Origin: Palleniella muris
GTDB lineage: Bacteria; Bacteroidota; Bacteroidia; Bacteroidales; Bacteroidaceae
Direction: 5' to 3'
DNA: 48,063 nucleotides
Assembly (NCBI RefSeq): GCF_004792655.1
Contig: NZ_SRZC01000027.1
Location: 1-48,063 of the forward strand
This document shows positions 33,399 to 43,617 of this stretch, piece after piece. The notes beneath the pieces are model-generated. The model was not told where the DNA came from. It was given only the letters and a program-made list of their open reading frames with translations, and ran no database searches. The translations under genes were made by a program, and so were the position numbers. Numbering within the stretch: the stretch's first letter is position 1; each line of letters begins with the position of its first letter.

Positions 33399-34407
33399 TG
33401 GAACATTTCAGTTATATTGATAAAACAAAAGGTTTGGCCATGCTGTTTGTGATCATATGTCACATCTATATCTTCTCGTATGGCAACAGTAATTTTGATG
33501 GCTTTAGGCTTGTAATGTCTATGGAGCTTCAGGTATTTATGTATGTGTCAGGTTTCTTGATGTACAAACCAGAAAGTACCATGCCATATACAAATGTTTG
33601 GAATAGCAGACTCAGACGTAAAATAAGGAGCTTATTGTCTCCATTTTTCTTTTATGGAATATTGTTTACTTGCTTTCTTGTGACAAAAGAAAATGGGGGG
33701 GTAAAACGTTACTTTATCATCATATAGTGGATAAGTTTCTTTTCGCAGATATAAAAAACGGATATTGGTATCTGTGGGTACTTGCCATATTTACAATAAG
33801 TGAGCGGTTGTTTAGGCTATGTAAACTGAAATGTTGGGTACAAGATGTTGCTTTAGCCCTTGGCATATATACGGTGTTTTGTTTCTTATGGAAAACGTTG
33901 GGCATATATTCGTCTTTAGTGAGTATCTATATGTGTGTGCTATATTTCCCATTCTTTATATTTGGATATCTGGTTCGAAAATATAATTTACAAAAGAAAT
34001 TACTGTCTGATAATGTTTTCACTGCAGCATTGGTAGGCTTTGTATGCGCATTTTACTTATTGCATTTTTCTGGAATCGTTTATACGGTGTCCAACAGACT
34101 GATAGTGCCGCTATGTGGTATAATTATATTGCAGAGAATAATGGTTGACCGTGAAGGGAGACATACCATTCTTGACAGAGCATTAAGTTTTATAGGCATC
34201 CACACATTGGATGTTTATGTACTTCATTATTTCATTGTAACGTCATTGAACCTGCAGAGTATAGGCTGGTGGGGGATGAGTACGTCTAATGATTTGCTGT
34301 TATTTGTGTTAGCTTGCGTTATTTCATTGCCTATTGCATATATGACGATAGCTATAGGGATGATTGCAAAGAAAAGTGAGCTGTTAAGAAAATTAATATA
34401 CGGATAA
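33398..34407 (+). pseudogene. Acyltransferase-3 family protein switched OFF at a G7 tract
   Basis: The frame from ATG 33398 (MEHFSYIDKTKGLAMLFVII) runs into a G7 tract (33695-33701) and stops after 109 residues (…KENGGVKRYFIII). The other frame then encodes the remaining membrane segments (KNGYWYLWVLAIFTISERLF ... AIGMIAKKSELLRKLIYG) to 34407. With eight G the two join exactly (KENGGGKTLLYHH). The homologous gene at 24221 is open with eight G. This is best read as a phase-OFF allele rather than a dead gene. Confidence 0.75.
33695..33701. repeat. Poly-G tract of seven (OFF) in the acyltransferase gene
   Basis: Seven G bases follow AAAAT. The frame would continue if there were eight. Confidence 0.8.
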
Positions 34408-34408
34408 A

Positions 34409-35369
34409 ATGATTGGATGTGAAATTTCAGGTGGGCTGGGAAATCAGTTCTTTCGTTATGCCTACGCCCGGTGCTTACATGAGAGAAGGCGCAAACAAGG
34501 AATGAATGATGAGTTGGCAATAAACTATGCTGCAATAGAAAATCATGGTTTTGCAGGAGATTTGAATGATTTTCGCATAACAGAGCATAGTAAGTATAAT
34601 TGTAGGAGGGTCTTGCTGGAGAAAGGTTCTTTTCTCCAAATAATTGTATATGCAGTTGTTACAAGAGTATTCAGTGTTGTGGGTGGATTGTGCAAGTGTA
34701 GTGCCTTAGATTTGAAATGTAGAATCTTAGGTGCATTTGGGATCGTGATTTCAGAAGACCCGGATAATGAGAGGCTATACTGCAATATGAAAGTTCCTAA
34801 TCTGTTCCCAATAGGAAGTTTTGAAAATGTAAATTATTTTAATGAAATAAAGGAAATCCTGAGTAAAGAGTTTACTCCTGTTTGTGATGGGATTCCTGCG
34901 AATAAAAAACTTTATGATGCAATTAGAAGTGAAAACACTGTATGCTTGGCTGTCAGGCGAGGCGATTTTATGAAAGAGGCGAACAAAAAGAATTTTTATG
35001 TATGTGACCTGACATATTTTCAGAAAGCCGTTAATTACATACGGCAGAACGTAGAAAATCCAACTTTTATAGTATTTTCCAATGATATAGCATGGGTGAA
35101 AGCTAATTTAAAAATAGGGGGGGGGAAGTGTCTTTTATGAATCAGGAAACGATCCTGTCTGGGAAACTTTCCGCCTTATGAGAAGTTGTAAGCATTTTGT
35201 TATAAGTAATAGTACTTTACATTGGTGGGCTCAGTATCTGTGTGAGAATCAAGATAAAATAGTAGTTACGCCTGACAGATGGTATAATTATCCTGCATGG
35301 AAGGAGCATCTGATGCTTGATTATTTTGTTAGGATAAAAACAGGAGTGGAGAATCCGTATGAGTCATAA
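34409..35369 (+). pseudogene. Alpha-1,2-fucosyltransferase-like (GT11) gene switched OFF at a G9 tract
   Basis: The N-terminal motif ISGGLGNQFFRYAYAR (G8-Q13) and CLAVRRGDFM near residue 183 are the GT11 signature for GDP-fucose-dependent alpha-1,2 transfer. The frame stops at 35140 after a G9 tract (35117-35125). In the +1 frame it continues SVFYESGNDPVWETFRLMRS, then FVISNSTLHWWAQYL, and ends at 35369. With eight G the frames join (…KIGGGSVFYESG...). The gene would then be complete at ~320 aa. It is best read as phase-OFF. Confidence 0.8.
35117..35125. repeat. Poly-G tract of nine (OFF) in the fucosyltransferase gene
   Basis: Nine G bases between AAAATA and AAGTG. The frame requires 8 (or 8 plus a multiple of three) to stay open. 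Confidence 0.85.
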
Positions 35370-35400
35370 TTGCTCTTAATGATGAATGAAAGGAAGGACA

Positions 35401-36141
35401 ATGTTACCAAAGATAATACATTACTGCTGGTTTGGGCGCAATCCTTTGCCTGCGGAGGCAGAAAAGTGCATTGCGTCATGGAGGAAATATCTTCCGGACT
35501 ATGAGATAAAGGAATGGAATGAGGATAATTTTGATGTGAATATCATTCCGTATACAGCTGAGGCGTATGAAGCAGGGAAATATGCCTTTGTGAGTGATTA
35601 TGCACGTTTCTGGATATTGTACAAATATGGCGGTGTCTATTTCGATACGGATGTGGAGGTGATACGCCCATTGGATGATATAATAGAAAAAGGAAACTTT
35701 ATGGGTTTCGAGACTGACCCAGTGAAAAGGTTGGCAGGAAGTGTAAATCCTGGTCTTGGTATTGGAATGGTATCCGGTAACAAATTGGTTGAGAAGATGC
35801 TTGCTACTTATGAAAATCGGCATTTTGTCTATGAGCAGGTGATGAAAAATCAGATTACCGTTGTTCATATCGCTACGCAGATCCTGAACGAGTCTGGACT
35901 GCGCCCTATACAGGGCATACAGGAGGTGGACGGAGTGTGTGTTTACCCTTCGGAATACTTCTGTCCGATAAAGGTCACAACTGGACGTATGCATATTACG
36001 GAGAATACAAGGACAATACATCATTATGCAGGAACATGGGCAGAGGAATCGTTCTCTATTAAGAGAATGATACGCCGCTGGTTGCCGGAAAGTTTGCTTG
36101 TGGCGTTCAGCAATTTGAAAAGTAAGTTTACGAGTAGATGA
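35401..36141 (+). CDS. Capsular polysaccharide GT32-like glycosyltransferase
   Basis: The protein begins MLPKIIHYCWFGRNPLPAEA and carries GGVYFDTDVEVIRPL, the DxD motif at residues 82-84. These are hallmarks of GT32 'capsular polysaccharide synthesis' enzymes. The ATG at 35401 gives the standard start; an upstream ATG at 35386 would add MKGRT. It is soluble and overlaps the next gene by 4 bases. Confidence 0.88.
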   Translation: MLPKIIHYCWFGRNPLPAEAEKCIASWRKYLPDYEIKEWNEDNFDVNIIPYTAEAYEAGKYAFVSDYARFWILYKYGGVYFDTDVEVIRPLDDIIEKGNFMGFETDPVKRLAGSVNPGLGIGMVSGNKLVEKMLATYENRHFVYEQVMKNQITVVHIATQILNESGLRPIQGIQEVDGVCVYPSEYFCPIKVTTGRMHITENTRTIHHYAGTWAEESFSIKRMIRRWLPESLLVAFSNLKSKFTSR

Positions 36142-37379
36142 ATCAGATAGCAAAATTTTTCACATTATTCTGGGTGGTGTATTTCCCAACCTGTATTGCA
36201 TATAATGACTTACCGGGATTCATGTATGTGGACGAGGTGATGACATTGATACTGGTGGGGTACACTTTTTTGACTAGAAATGTGTGGTCGACAAACAAAA
36301 TGCCTTGGAACGAGTATTACGTCTTCTTGGTAATATTGATGTTCTTTACAGTCTATGGACTGACAATAGGGCGTAATCCTGACGGAGTATGGTTGGACTT
36401 TATTCAGGAGATACGCCCTTATTCTGTTATATATTGCACTTGGATTCTCAACCCGCAGTTCACAGACAAGCAGAAGAGACTCATGCTTTCTGCAATGGTT
36501 GTCACGCTGTTCTCCTGGATAGTTCTCCATCCTGTTGGTGAATACGAGGCGGAATCTGGGGTGTCGGCGGAATTCCCTGTTTTGGGACAGCTGGCAATAT
36601 GTACCGGTATGAGTTGGTATCTTTTCACGGAAGAGTCGCAGAAGAACAAGTTTATTGCCCTTGCGTTGGTCTGTACAGGACTGATAGCTCCGAAATTCAA
36701 GTTTATGGGTGAGGTCGTTGCGTTTGTGGCAATGCTGTTTTTTATAAAGAAACAACTTGATTTCAAGTCGTTTAAGACTATTTTGATAATATCACTGTTG
36801 ATGGCTGCAGTGCTTTATGTCACTTGGGAACGTTTTGACGCTTATTATGTTTCCAGTTGGAATAATGACGTGAAGTTGGCGCGTCCGGAGACATACAAGA
36901 CTGCTTGGGCTATTCTTTGGGATTATTTCCCTTTTGGTTCCGGTATGGGGTCGTTTGCATGTAATGGTGCATGGAAATTTTATTCTCCAATCTATCCAGA
37001 GTATGGTTTGGATGAAGTCTGGGGCTTGGATGCCGGTGGCGGCTTCATTTGTGATGCCTACTATCCGACACTTGCGCAGTTTGGTGTTGTCGGAGTGGTA
37101 TTCTTCTTCATCTTTTGGAAGCGCCGTCTTGTTGCGTTCAGCCGGATAAAGGACATGAGATATTACAAGGTCGCAATGATGTCGTTTTTCTGTCTTGCCA
37201 TGGAACAGACGGCAGACTCTTCGTTTCTCTCCGGCAAAGGAATGGGATTCTGTATGTTGATAGCCTTGTGTCTTAACGCCAATGATAATATGGAGGAGGA
37301 AGAGGATGACGACGAAGAAGAGTTTGAGGAGGAATGTTTGGAGGAAGACGATACTTTGTGTTGCAAATCTATATCATGA
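36138..37379 (+). CDS. O-antigen ligase/Wzy-type polymerase
   Basis: About ten to twelve membrane segments and a large central loop with MGSFACNGAWKFY are visible, as in Wzy/WaaL-type membrane proteins. Wzy polymerises flipped repeat units at the periplasmic face. The only Wzx-like gene lies at the start of this run, so this is the likely polymerase. The C-terminal tail is very acidic (NMEEEEDDDEEEFEEECLE) before KSIS, which is unusual. WaaL-type ligase activity is the alternative. Confidence 0.72.
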   Translation: MNQIAKFFTLFWVVYFPTCIAYNDLPGFMYVDEVMTLILVGYTFLTRNVWSTNKMPWNEYYVFLVILMFFTVYGLTIGRNPDGVWLDFIQEIRPYSVIYCTWILNPQFTDKQKRLMLSAMVVTLFSWIVLHPVGEYEAESGVSAEFPVLGQLAICTGMSWYLFTEESQKNKFIALALVCTGLIAPKFKFMGEVVAFVAMLFFIKKQLDFKSFKTILIISLLMAAVLYVTWERFDAYYVSSWNNDVKLARPETYKTAWAILWDYFPFGSGMGSFACNGAWKFYSPIYPEYGLDEVWGLDAGGGFICDAYYPTLAQFGVVGVVFFFIFWKRRLVAFSRIKDMRYYKVAMMSFFCLAMEQTADSSFLSGKGMGFCMLIALCLNANDNMEEEEDDDEEEFEEECLEEDDTLCCKSIS

Positions 37380-37472
37380 GAGGTTGCATGCCATTGAAGA
37401 TTCTACATTAAAGAGAGATAAATTAAAAATAACCACAGACAAAGGAAAAAATGGGCATAAGTCCAAAATGTA

Positions 37473-38753
37473 ATGTTAAGGATACTTATTAATTTATACG
37501 CCTGTTGCCCGGGGATGGGTAGCGAGCAGGGGATGGGCTGGAACTGGATTCTGGCTATAGCCAAGCATAGCGAGTGCTATGTCATTACGGAAGGTGAGTA
37601 CCGCCCAGAGATAGAAGCATGGATGAATTGCACAGAGAATGCGGAACTCGCTTCAAGGATACGTTTCTATTACAATGAGGTGACACCGGAGATTCGTCGC
37701 AGATGCTGGAACCAGGGTGATTGGCGCTTTTATTTCAGTTATAGGAAATGGCAGCAGAAGACAGCAGAGATAGCAAGGAGGATAATCAGTGAGCAGCATG
37801 CCAAGGGACAGGACATAGATCTCATTCACCAGCTGAATATGATAGGGTTTCGTGAACCGGGCTATCTTGCCGGGGTGTCAAAATGTTGTGAAATTCCATT
37901 GGTCTGGGGACCGATAGGAGGCATGAAGCTGTTTCCGATGTCTTATGCCAATGGAGCAAAGATAAAGCTTTTCTATATTGTCAAGAATGTCGTGAACCGT
38001 TTGCAAATGGTGTTTTACCCACGTGTCCGCAGGACATTGTACCATGCATCCGTCCTAATCAGTTCTATTCCTGCCAGCTATGTTGCCATAAAGAAATATT
38101 ATGGCAGAGAGTCAGCCCTCATTCCTGAGACCGGATTCTATGCATGTGACATGGACAATCATGTGACATCTCCGTCACGTTTTAAGGGTGATGTCTTGAA
38201 TGTTATTTGGGTTGGAAAGTTTTCATATCGGAAACGGCTTGATATAGCCTTGAATGCAATGATTTGTGCAGACAATCCTCATATCAGATTGCGGATATAC
38301 GGTACTGGCAATGACCGCCAAGTTGCAGAGACCAAAGAATTCCTTAAAGTGCATGGATTGTCAGGGACTGTGGAGATGATGGGGCATGTCAGGGCAAAGG
38401 ATGTCCATGAAGCAATGCTTGAGTCAGATGTGTTCATGTTCACCTCTGTTGACGAGGACACCTCAACTGTTGTCCTTGAAGCCATCTGTGCAGGACTGCC
38501 GGTTGTTTGCTTTGACACTTGTGGCATGGCGTCGGTTGTGGATGAACATGTCGGTGTAAAAATCCCATTGACATCCCCGAAACAGTCAGCAATGCATTTT
38601 GCCGAAGAGCTGAACCGCATGTATCGTGACAGAAGCCTTCTTGCCGGATATTCCCAAAACTGCAAGAAAAAGGCAGTGGAACTGTCATGGGAAAGGAAAT
38701 CTGAGCAGATTCTTTCGCTGTATAAGGACGCTCTTGATAATACGGGACATTAA
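37473..38753 (+). CDS. Glycosyltransferase family 4
   Basis: The N-terminal domain has [20 protein letters not shown], a GT4 acceptor-side pattern. The C-terminal donor domain has [39 protein letters not shown] and [15 protein letters not shown]. The E-x7-E region is intact. The enzyme is soluble. It precedes a hexapeptide acyltransferase gene by 4 bases. Confidence 0.88.
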   Translation: MLRILINLYACCPGMGSEQGMGWNWILAIAKHSECYVITEGEYRPEIEAWMNCTENAELASRIRFYYNEVTPEIRRRCWNQGDWRFYFSYRKWQQKTAEIARRIISEQHAKGQDIDLIHQLNMIGFREPGYLAGVSKCCEIPLVWGPIGGMKLFPMSYANGAKIKLFYIVKNVVNRLQMVFYPRVRRTLYHASVLISSIPASYVAIKKYYGRESALIPETGFYACDMDNHVTSPSRFKGDVLNVIWVGKFSYRKRLDIALNAMICADNPHIRLRIYGTGNDRQVAETKEFLKVHGLSGTVEMMGHVRAKDVHEAMLESDVFMFTSVDEDTSTVVLEAICAGLPVVCFDTCGMASVVDEHVGVKIPLTSPKQSAMHFAEELNRMYRDRSLLAGYSQNCKKKAVELSWERKSEQILSLYKDALDNTGH

Positions 38754-38757
38754 ATTT

Positions 38758-39318
38758 ATGGGATTATTTCAAATATTGCAAAAGGCCAGTCTCCTGCCTT
38801 CATATTTATGGGACATGATGTGGGCATCTGTGTGGAAACGGTGCATGAAACATTGTGGCAGAAATGTCTACCTCCGTCCCATGTCAAGTGATATAAAAGG
38901 TTTGTGGAATCTTTCTGTTGGTGACGGCACATCCATTCCTAAAGGCAGTACTTTCTATTGCACCGAAGCACCGCTGACAATAGGGCGTAAAGTAATCTTC
39001 GGCCCTTGCCCGACAATTATCACCGGCGATCACCGCATTGATATTATAGGAAAATATATAATAGATGTCACAGCCAAGGAGAAACTTCAGGAGAACGACC
39101 AGCCTGTCGTTCTTGAAGATGATGTCTGGGTCGGTGCTAATGTCACCATACTCAAAGGTGTCACCATAGGTCGTGGCTCTGTTGTCGCCGCCGGTGCTGT
39201 CGTTACAAAGTCTTTTCCTCCATACTCCATTATCGGCGGTGTGCCGGCACGTCTGCTGAAACGGCGTTTCACAGATGAAGAAATAACACGGCACGAAGCG
39301 GCTGTAAACAGGTTGTAG
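38758..39318 (+). CDS. Hexapeptide-repeat acyltransferase (WcaF/WbbJ-like)
   Basis: The 186-residue protein has the pattern [34 protein letters not shown] and [14 protein letters not shown] of acyl-CoA sugar acetyltransferases. The ATG at 38758 follows the upstream stop by 4 bases and gives [13 protein letters not shown]; the frame is open upstream but overlaps the preceding gene. Confidence 0.82.
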   Translation: MGLFQILQKASLLPSYLWDMMWASVWKRCMKHCGRNVYLRPMSSDIKGLWNLSVGDGTSIPKGSTFYCTEAPLTIGRKVIFGPCPTIITGDHRIDIIGKYIIDVTAKEKLQENDQPVVLEDDVWVGANVTILKGVTIGRGSVVAAGAVVTKSFPPYSIIGGVPARLLKRRFTDEEITRHEAAVNRL

Positions 39319-39404
39319 GTCTTGGGATTAAATTCGTAGACATTTGCTGTAGATATAGGGAATCTGTCCCATATTTATATAAATTCATCCATCTCTGAAG
39401 TTAA

Positions 39405-40445
39405 ATGAAGAAAGTTCTTGTCATAGGTTCGGCACGTCAGTCAGCCGGCGGTGTCTCCTCTGCCATAAAGTTGATGGAGAAGATGCCTGTATGGAAAGAA
39501 TACTCCTGCTATTGGCTGGGCACACAGATACAGCGCAGTTATCTGTGGAAATTCTTTTATGCCCTCCGTTCATGGCTTGTGGCACTGATTATTGTATGGA
39601 GATATGATATAGTGCATTTCCATACAGTGCCGGATAGAATATGCCTTATAATACAGATGCCGATTTTCTTGCTTGCACTTGTTGGCAGGAAGCGCATAAT
39701 AATGCATATTCACATGGGAAACCAGTTGCGTAACCATACAAACAACAAACTGTTTCTATGGCATCTTAAAAAGGTAGACCTTGTTACCCTCCTTGCCAAA
39801 AAGTGGGAAAGGCTTTTCAAGGAAGAATATTCTTGCATAAAAACAAGAACCACAGTATTGTACAATGCTTGTGAGGAAGTTTCGCCTGTTTATCCGGCAG
39901 AAAAAGAGAAACTTATAATCATGGCTGCATATTTCACTGACAACAAAGCTCCGGAGTTGTTGTTGCAGGCATGGCATAAACTGAAGGACAAATATCCGGA
40001 TTGGAAAGTTCGGATGCTTGGCAATGGTGAGGTCGAGAGATACAAGCAAATGACAGAAGACATGTCTTTGTCTTCCGCAGTAAAGTTTATGGGATATATC
40101 ACGGGAAAGGCGAAAGAAGACTATTTCCGTAAGGCTTCTATTTACTGCATGTGTTCTTATGAGGAAGGCTTTCCTATGGTTGTGCTTGAGTCTTGGGCTT
40201 ATGGCATCTGTGTTGTCACGACACCGGTCGGCGGTCTTCCCGATGTGATAGAGGAGGGGAGCAACTGTCTTACGTTCCCATTTGGAGATTCTGATGCTTT
40301 GGCTGAGAAACTTGAACTCCTGATAGAGAATGAGAATCTCAGGAATGACATGATGAAGAATGCTCGCGAATTTGTTCTGAAGACATTCTCCACAGATAAG
40401 ATAAACCGTGACATCTGTGGGATATATGAACAGTTGCAGTCTTGA
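39405..40445 (+). CDS. Glycosyltransferase family 4
   Basis: The GT-B donor site is visible as IMAAYFTDNKAPELLLQAWH, VKFMGYITGKAKEDYFRKAS and CSYEEGFPMVVLESWAYG with VVTTPVGGLPDVI. The N-terminus (VLVIGSARQSAGGVSSAIKL) has the glycine-rich acceptor loop. It is soluble. An 86-base gap separates it from the acyltransferase. Confidence 0.88.
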   Translation: MKKVLVIGSARQSAGGVSSAIKLMEKMPVWKEYSCYWLGTQIQRSYLWKFFYALRSWLVALIIVWRYDIVHFHTVPDRICLIIQMPIFLLALVGRKRIIMHIHMGNQLRNHTNNKLFLWHLKKVDLVTLLAKKWERLFKEEYSCIKTRTTVLYNACEEVSPVYPAEKEKLIIMAAYFTDNKAPELLLQAWHKLKDKYPDWKVRMLGNGEVERYKQMTEDMSLSSAVKFMGYITGKAKEDYFRKASIYCMCSYEEGFPMVVLESWAYGICVVTTPVGGLPDVIEEGSNCLTFPFGDSDALAEKLELLIENENLRNDMMKNAREFVLKTFSTDKINRDICGIYEQLQS

Positions 40446-40468
40446 ATTTGACCATTGCTGTTGTATTT

Positions 40469-41822
40469 ATGAATAACGAAAATCAAAATACAGAATACAA
40501 GCGTGTTTGGAAGGATGACTACCTAAAATGGGTATGTGGCTTTGCGAATGCGTATGGCGGACGAATCTTTATTGGTATAGACGATGATATGACTGTTGTT
40601 GGTGTGAAACATCTGCCATCAGCAACTTGAGGATATTCCTAACAAGATAGTTTCCATTCTCGGTATAATGCCGGAGACAAACCATCTTGTAATGAACGAT
40701 AAGGATGTTATTGAAATTATTGTTGAACCATGTGGCATGCCTGTTTCCTATAAAGGCGTGTATTATTACCGTTCAGGAGCCACAAAGCAAGAACTGCGTG
40801 GCGTGGCACTTCATCAGTTCCTTCTTAAAAAGATGGGACTTAATTGGGAGGACATTCAGTGTGCAGATATTACATTGGATGAGATTGATGATGAGGCTGT
40901 TGCATATTTCCTGCGTAAAGCCATCATTTCGGGGCGTATGAATCCGGAAGTGATAAATTCAACCAAAGAAGAGGTGCTGTCAAATCTTGGTCTTTTGGTT
41001 GGAGGGGTACTGACAAATGCTGCAGTATTGTTGTTTGGCAAGTTCCCTCAGCGCAAGTTTGTTACCTCAGGTTTCAAGATTGGACGCTTTGGCATGAATG
41101 ATGCAGACCTACTAAGCCATGACCTGATAGAAGGAAATCTTATTCAGATGACGGACAAAATAATGCAGGTGCTCAGTGATAAATATCTTATCCGTCCTAT
41201 CCGTTATGAAGGTCTTGAACGGCATGAACCGTTTGAGATTCCGGAAAGTGCCTTGCGTGAGATGATTTTCAATTCTATTGTCCACAAAGTGCAGTCTGGC
41301 ACATGGAATCAAATGAGCATATACGATAGTCATATCCGTTTGTGGAATGAAGGCGAATTGCCGGAAAACTATACAGTAGAAACTTTGCTTGGTAAACATA
41401 CCTCAAAGCCTCGAAACCCGAAGATAGCAAATGTGTTTTTCAAGGCAGGCTTTATTGAGTCATGGGGACGTGGATATGAGAAAATCATGACAGCTTTTGA
41501 TGCAGAGAATCTTGTTCGTCCTACATTCGTATTAGAACAGGGTGGAATTACAGCCAATATTCCTCGCGAACGTTTTATGGCTATACGAGGAGGAAATGCT
41601 GTAAATGTTAACGAAACCGATACGAAACCGATACGAAACCGACTGATAGCAGAACAGAAATCAAGAATACTGGAATTGTTGGGAAAAAATCCGGACATGT
41701 CTATGGATGCTTTAGGAAGGATTTTGGCGATTTCAAAAAGTAGTGTCCAACGTCGCATTGATTCTCTTGCTCATGAAGGACGTCTTCAACGTGTTGGCAG
41801 GTATTGGAATGTTTCGGAATGA
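40469..41822 (+). pseudogene. AlbA_2/Schlafen-type ATP-binding DNA-interacting protein, frameshifted
   Basis: The start (MNNENQNTEYKRVWKDDYLK, NAYGGRIFIGIDDD) is the AlbA_2 (Schlafen-like) domain of putative regulators that usually run ~450-480 aa with a C-terminal ATPase-like and winged-helix part. The frame breaks at 40630 (HLPSAT) and resumes near 40632 as QLEDIPNKIVSILGIMPETN, continuing to 41822 and ending in a winged-helix (MDALGRILAISKSSVQRRID). A single-base change near 40620 accounts for it. It interrupts the polysaccharide genes and may be an inserted regulator. Confidence 0.72.
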
Positions 41823-41884
41823 GGTGAATTGTTTTCAACTGTTAATTGACATGGGCTGTTGTCCAAAATATTAAAACTATTTCA

Positions 41885-42991
41885 ATGAAAAATAAACTCA
41901 GTATAGTGATTCCGTGCTACAATGCAGAGAAATACATACGCAAATGTTTGGATTCATTGCTTGTTGCTGTTGCAAAGGTTGATAGGGAGTGTTGTGAAAT
42001 CGTTGTGGTAAACGACGGGAGCACCGACGGTACTCTTGATATATTGCAGCAATATGGGACAAATATAAAGATTTTGACAACAGAGAATCAAGGCGTTTCT
42101 GCTGCACGAAACCATGGTCTGGCAAATATAAATGGGGGGGGGTACATCTGGTTTGTTGATGCCGATGATGAAGTGGACGAGCATTGCCTCCAATTCATAT
42201 TCAAATCACTGCAACAGAACCCTGCTGATGCCATAGTATTTGATTTTGAATATGTCAAGGGCGAAAACAAAAAAGAAACTGTTAGAAGGAACCTTGCAGA
42301 CGACAAGAAGTTTCGAGTACTAAAAGATGATGCTGTTTTTACCGAAGCGATAACACCTTTGTTCGGGCTGTCACAAATGAATGTTGACAGATTCTTTGAA
42401 GGGGAATCTCCTTATGTCTCAGATTTCCTATGCAGAGGATATGTGTGGCATTATATTCTTAAATACTCTGTATTGCAAGAAAATAATCTCTTTTTTCGGG
42501 CAGACATGAAATTCGGTGAGGATGCAATGTTATTTCTGCGCTATTTATGTTATGCAAAAGAGATAAATGTCATTAACGAAAAACTGTATTATTACTATGA
42601 GCGCACTTCCGGAGCATTGGAACGTATAAAGGCTAATCCGAAGTTGTTGTTTGAGAGCAAGATGCAACTGGCAGAAGAGCGTACAAGCATCAACGAACTG
42701 TGCATAAAGCAGTTTGGCAAGGATATGTCACGATGTTATGACGGTAGTCTCTTGTTTTCAGCTTTAGAGCTATGCATAAAACTTTCTCGTGAGAAATACA
42801 GGGGGAATATAAATCTTTTCAGGCATTATGCATCCTATGCGCCCGTTAGTGAAGCTATCAAGAGAATAGAACTTGCGAAAGCTCCTTTGAAATACAAACT
42901 GCCGATAAAACTTCTTCAACTTAATTATTTGCGCCTACTGTACTCTTTAATGTATATAGCCCAGAGAATAGGGTGCAAAATTAATGTATAG
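41885..42991 (+). CDS. Glycosyltransferase family 2 with in-frame G9 tract
   Basis: The start MKNKLSIVIPCYNAEKYIRK, VVNDGSTDGT and FVDADDE identify GT2. A G9 tract (42134-42142) encodes three glycines at residues 84-86, directly before YIWFVDADD. The frame is open with nine. A loss or gain of one base would end the protein early. The frame is open to 41846 upstream, but ATG 41885 gives the normal N-terminus. Confidence 0.88.
   Translation: MKNKLSIVIPCYNAEKYIRKCLDSLLVAVAKVDRECCEIVVVNDGSTDGTLDILQQYGTNIKILTTENQGVSAARNHGLANINGGGYIWFVDADDEVDEHCLQFIFKSLQQNPADAIVFDFEYVKGENKKETVRRNLADDKKFRVLKDDAVFTEAITPLFGLSQMNVDRFFEGESPYVSDFLCRGYVWHYILKYSVLQENNLFFRADMKFGEDAMLFLRYLCYAKEINVINEKLYYYYERTSGALERIKANPKLLFESKMQLAEERTSINELCIKQFGKDMSRCYDGSLLFSALELCIKLSREKYRGNINLFRHYASYAPVSEAIKRIELAKAPLKYKLPIKLLQLNYLRLLYSLMYIAQRIGCKINV
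42134..42142. repeat. Poly-G tract of nine in a GT2 gene (ON)
   Basis: Nine G bases in the context aat-ggg-ggg-ggg-tac. The GT2 frame is open. Confidence 0.8.
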
Positions 42992-42996
42992 ATAGA

Positions 42997-43530
42997 ATGT
43001 CAAAGTCAAATGTAAAGAGATTGCTTTCTGCAATGAGCAGGGAGGAAATAATCGAAATGGTCCTTGAACTTTATGATGTACGTAAAGAGGCTAAGGAATA
43101 TTTGGATTATTATGTCAATCCTAATGAGAAGGCAAAATTAGAGGAGTATAAGACTGTCATAAAGAATGAATTCTTTCCAAAACGCGGAGAAGAGAAATGC
43201 CGTTTCAGTGTTTGCAGGAAAGCCATTGCCGATTACCGCAAGCTCCATCCCTCACCGGAGAATCTTGCCGACCTGATGCTTTTCCTTGTAGAGCAAGCCA
43301 CAAAATTTACAGCCACGTATGGAGACATGTGGGGACAGTACTATACCTCTGTCGAGAACAATTTCGATGCCGCAATGAAGTTCATCAGCAAGAATAATCT
43401 CGTAAGGAATTTCCTTCCAAGGATTAACCAAGTATTGGAATGGAGTTCACAATGCGGATGGGGATTCGGAGATTCGATGCCACGCATTTTCTATGCATAT
43501 TGTAAGGAAATGTATGACGGCAGGGATTAG
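42997..43530 (+). CDS. DUF6155-family protein
   Basis: The 177-residue protein (MSKSNVKRLLSAMSREEIIE, ELYDVRKEAKEYLDYYVNPN) matches the DUF6155 family as I remember it; no function is established. It is soluble, mostly helical and has no membrane segment. It starts 6 bases after the GT2 gene and is likely cotranscribed. Confidence 0.65.
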   Translation: MSKSNVKRLLSAMSREEIIEMVLELYDVRKEAKEYLDYYVNPNEKAKLEEYKTVIKNEFFPKRGEEKCRFSVCRKAIADYRKLHPSPENLADLMLFLVEQATKFTATYGDMWGQYYTSVENNFDAAMKFISKNNLVRNFLPRINQVLEWSSQCGWGFGDSMPRIFYAYCKEMYDGRD

Positions 43531-43617
43531 ATACAGTGTATCTGTTCTGAAAAAGTTAGTCCACAAAGCTAACAGACATTATCTTTCAAACGTTATTTAT
43601 GGATTTGTTTCGTAGTA

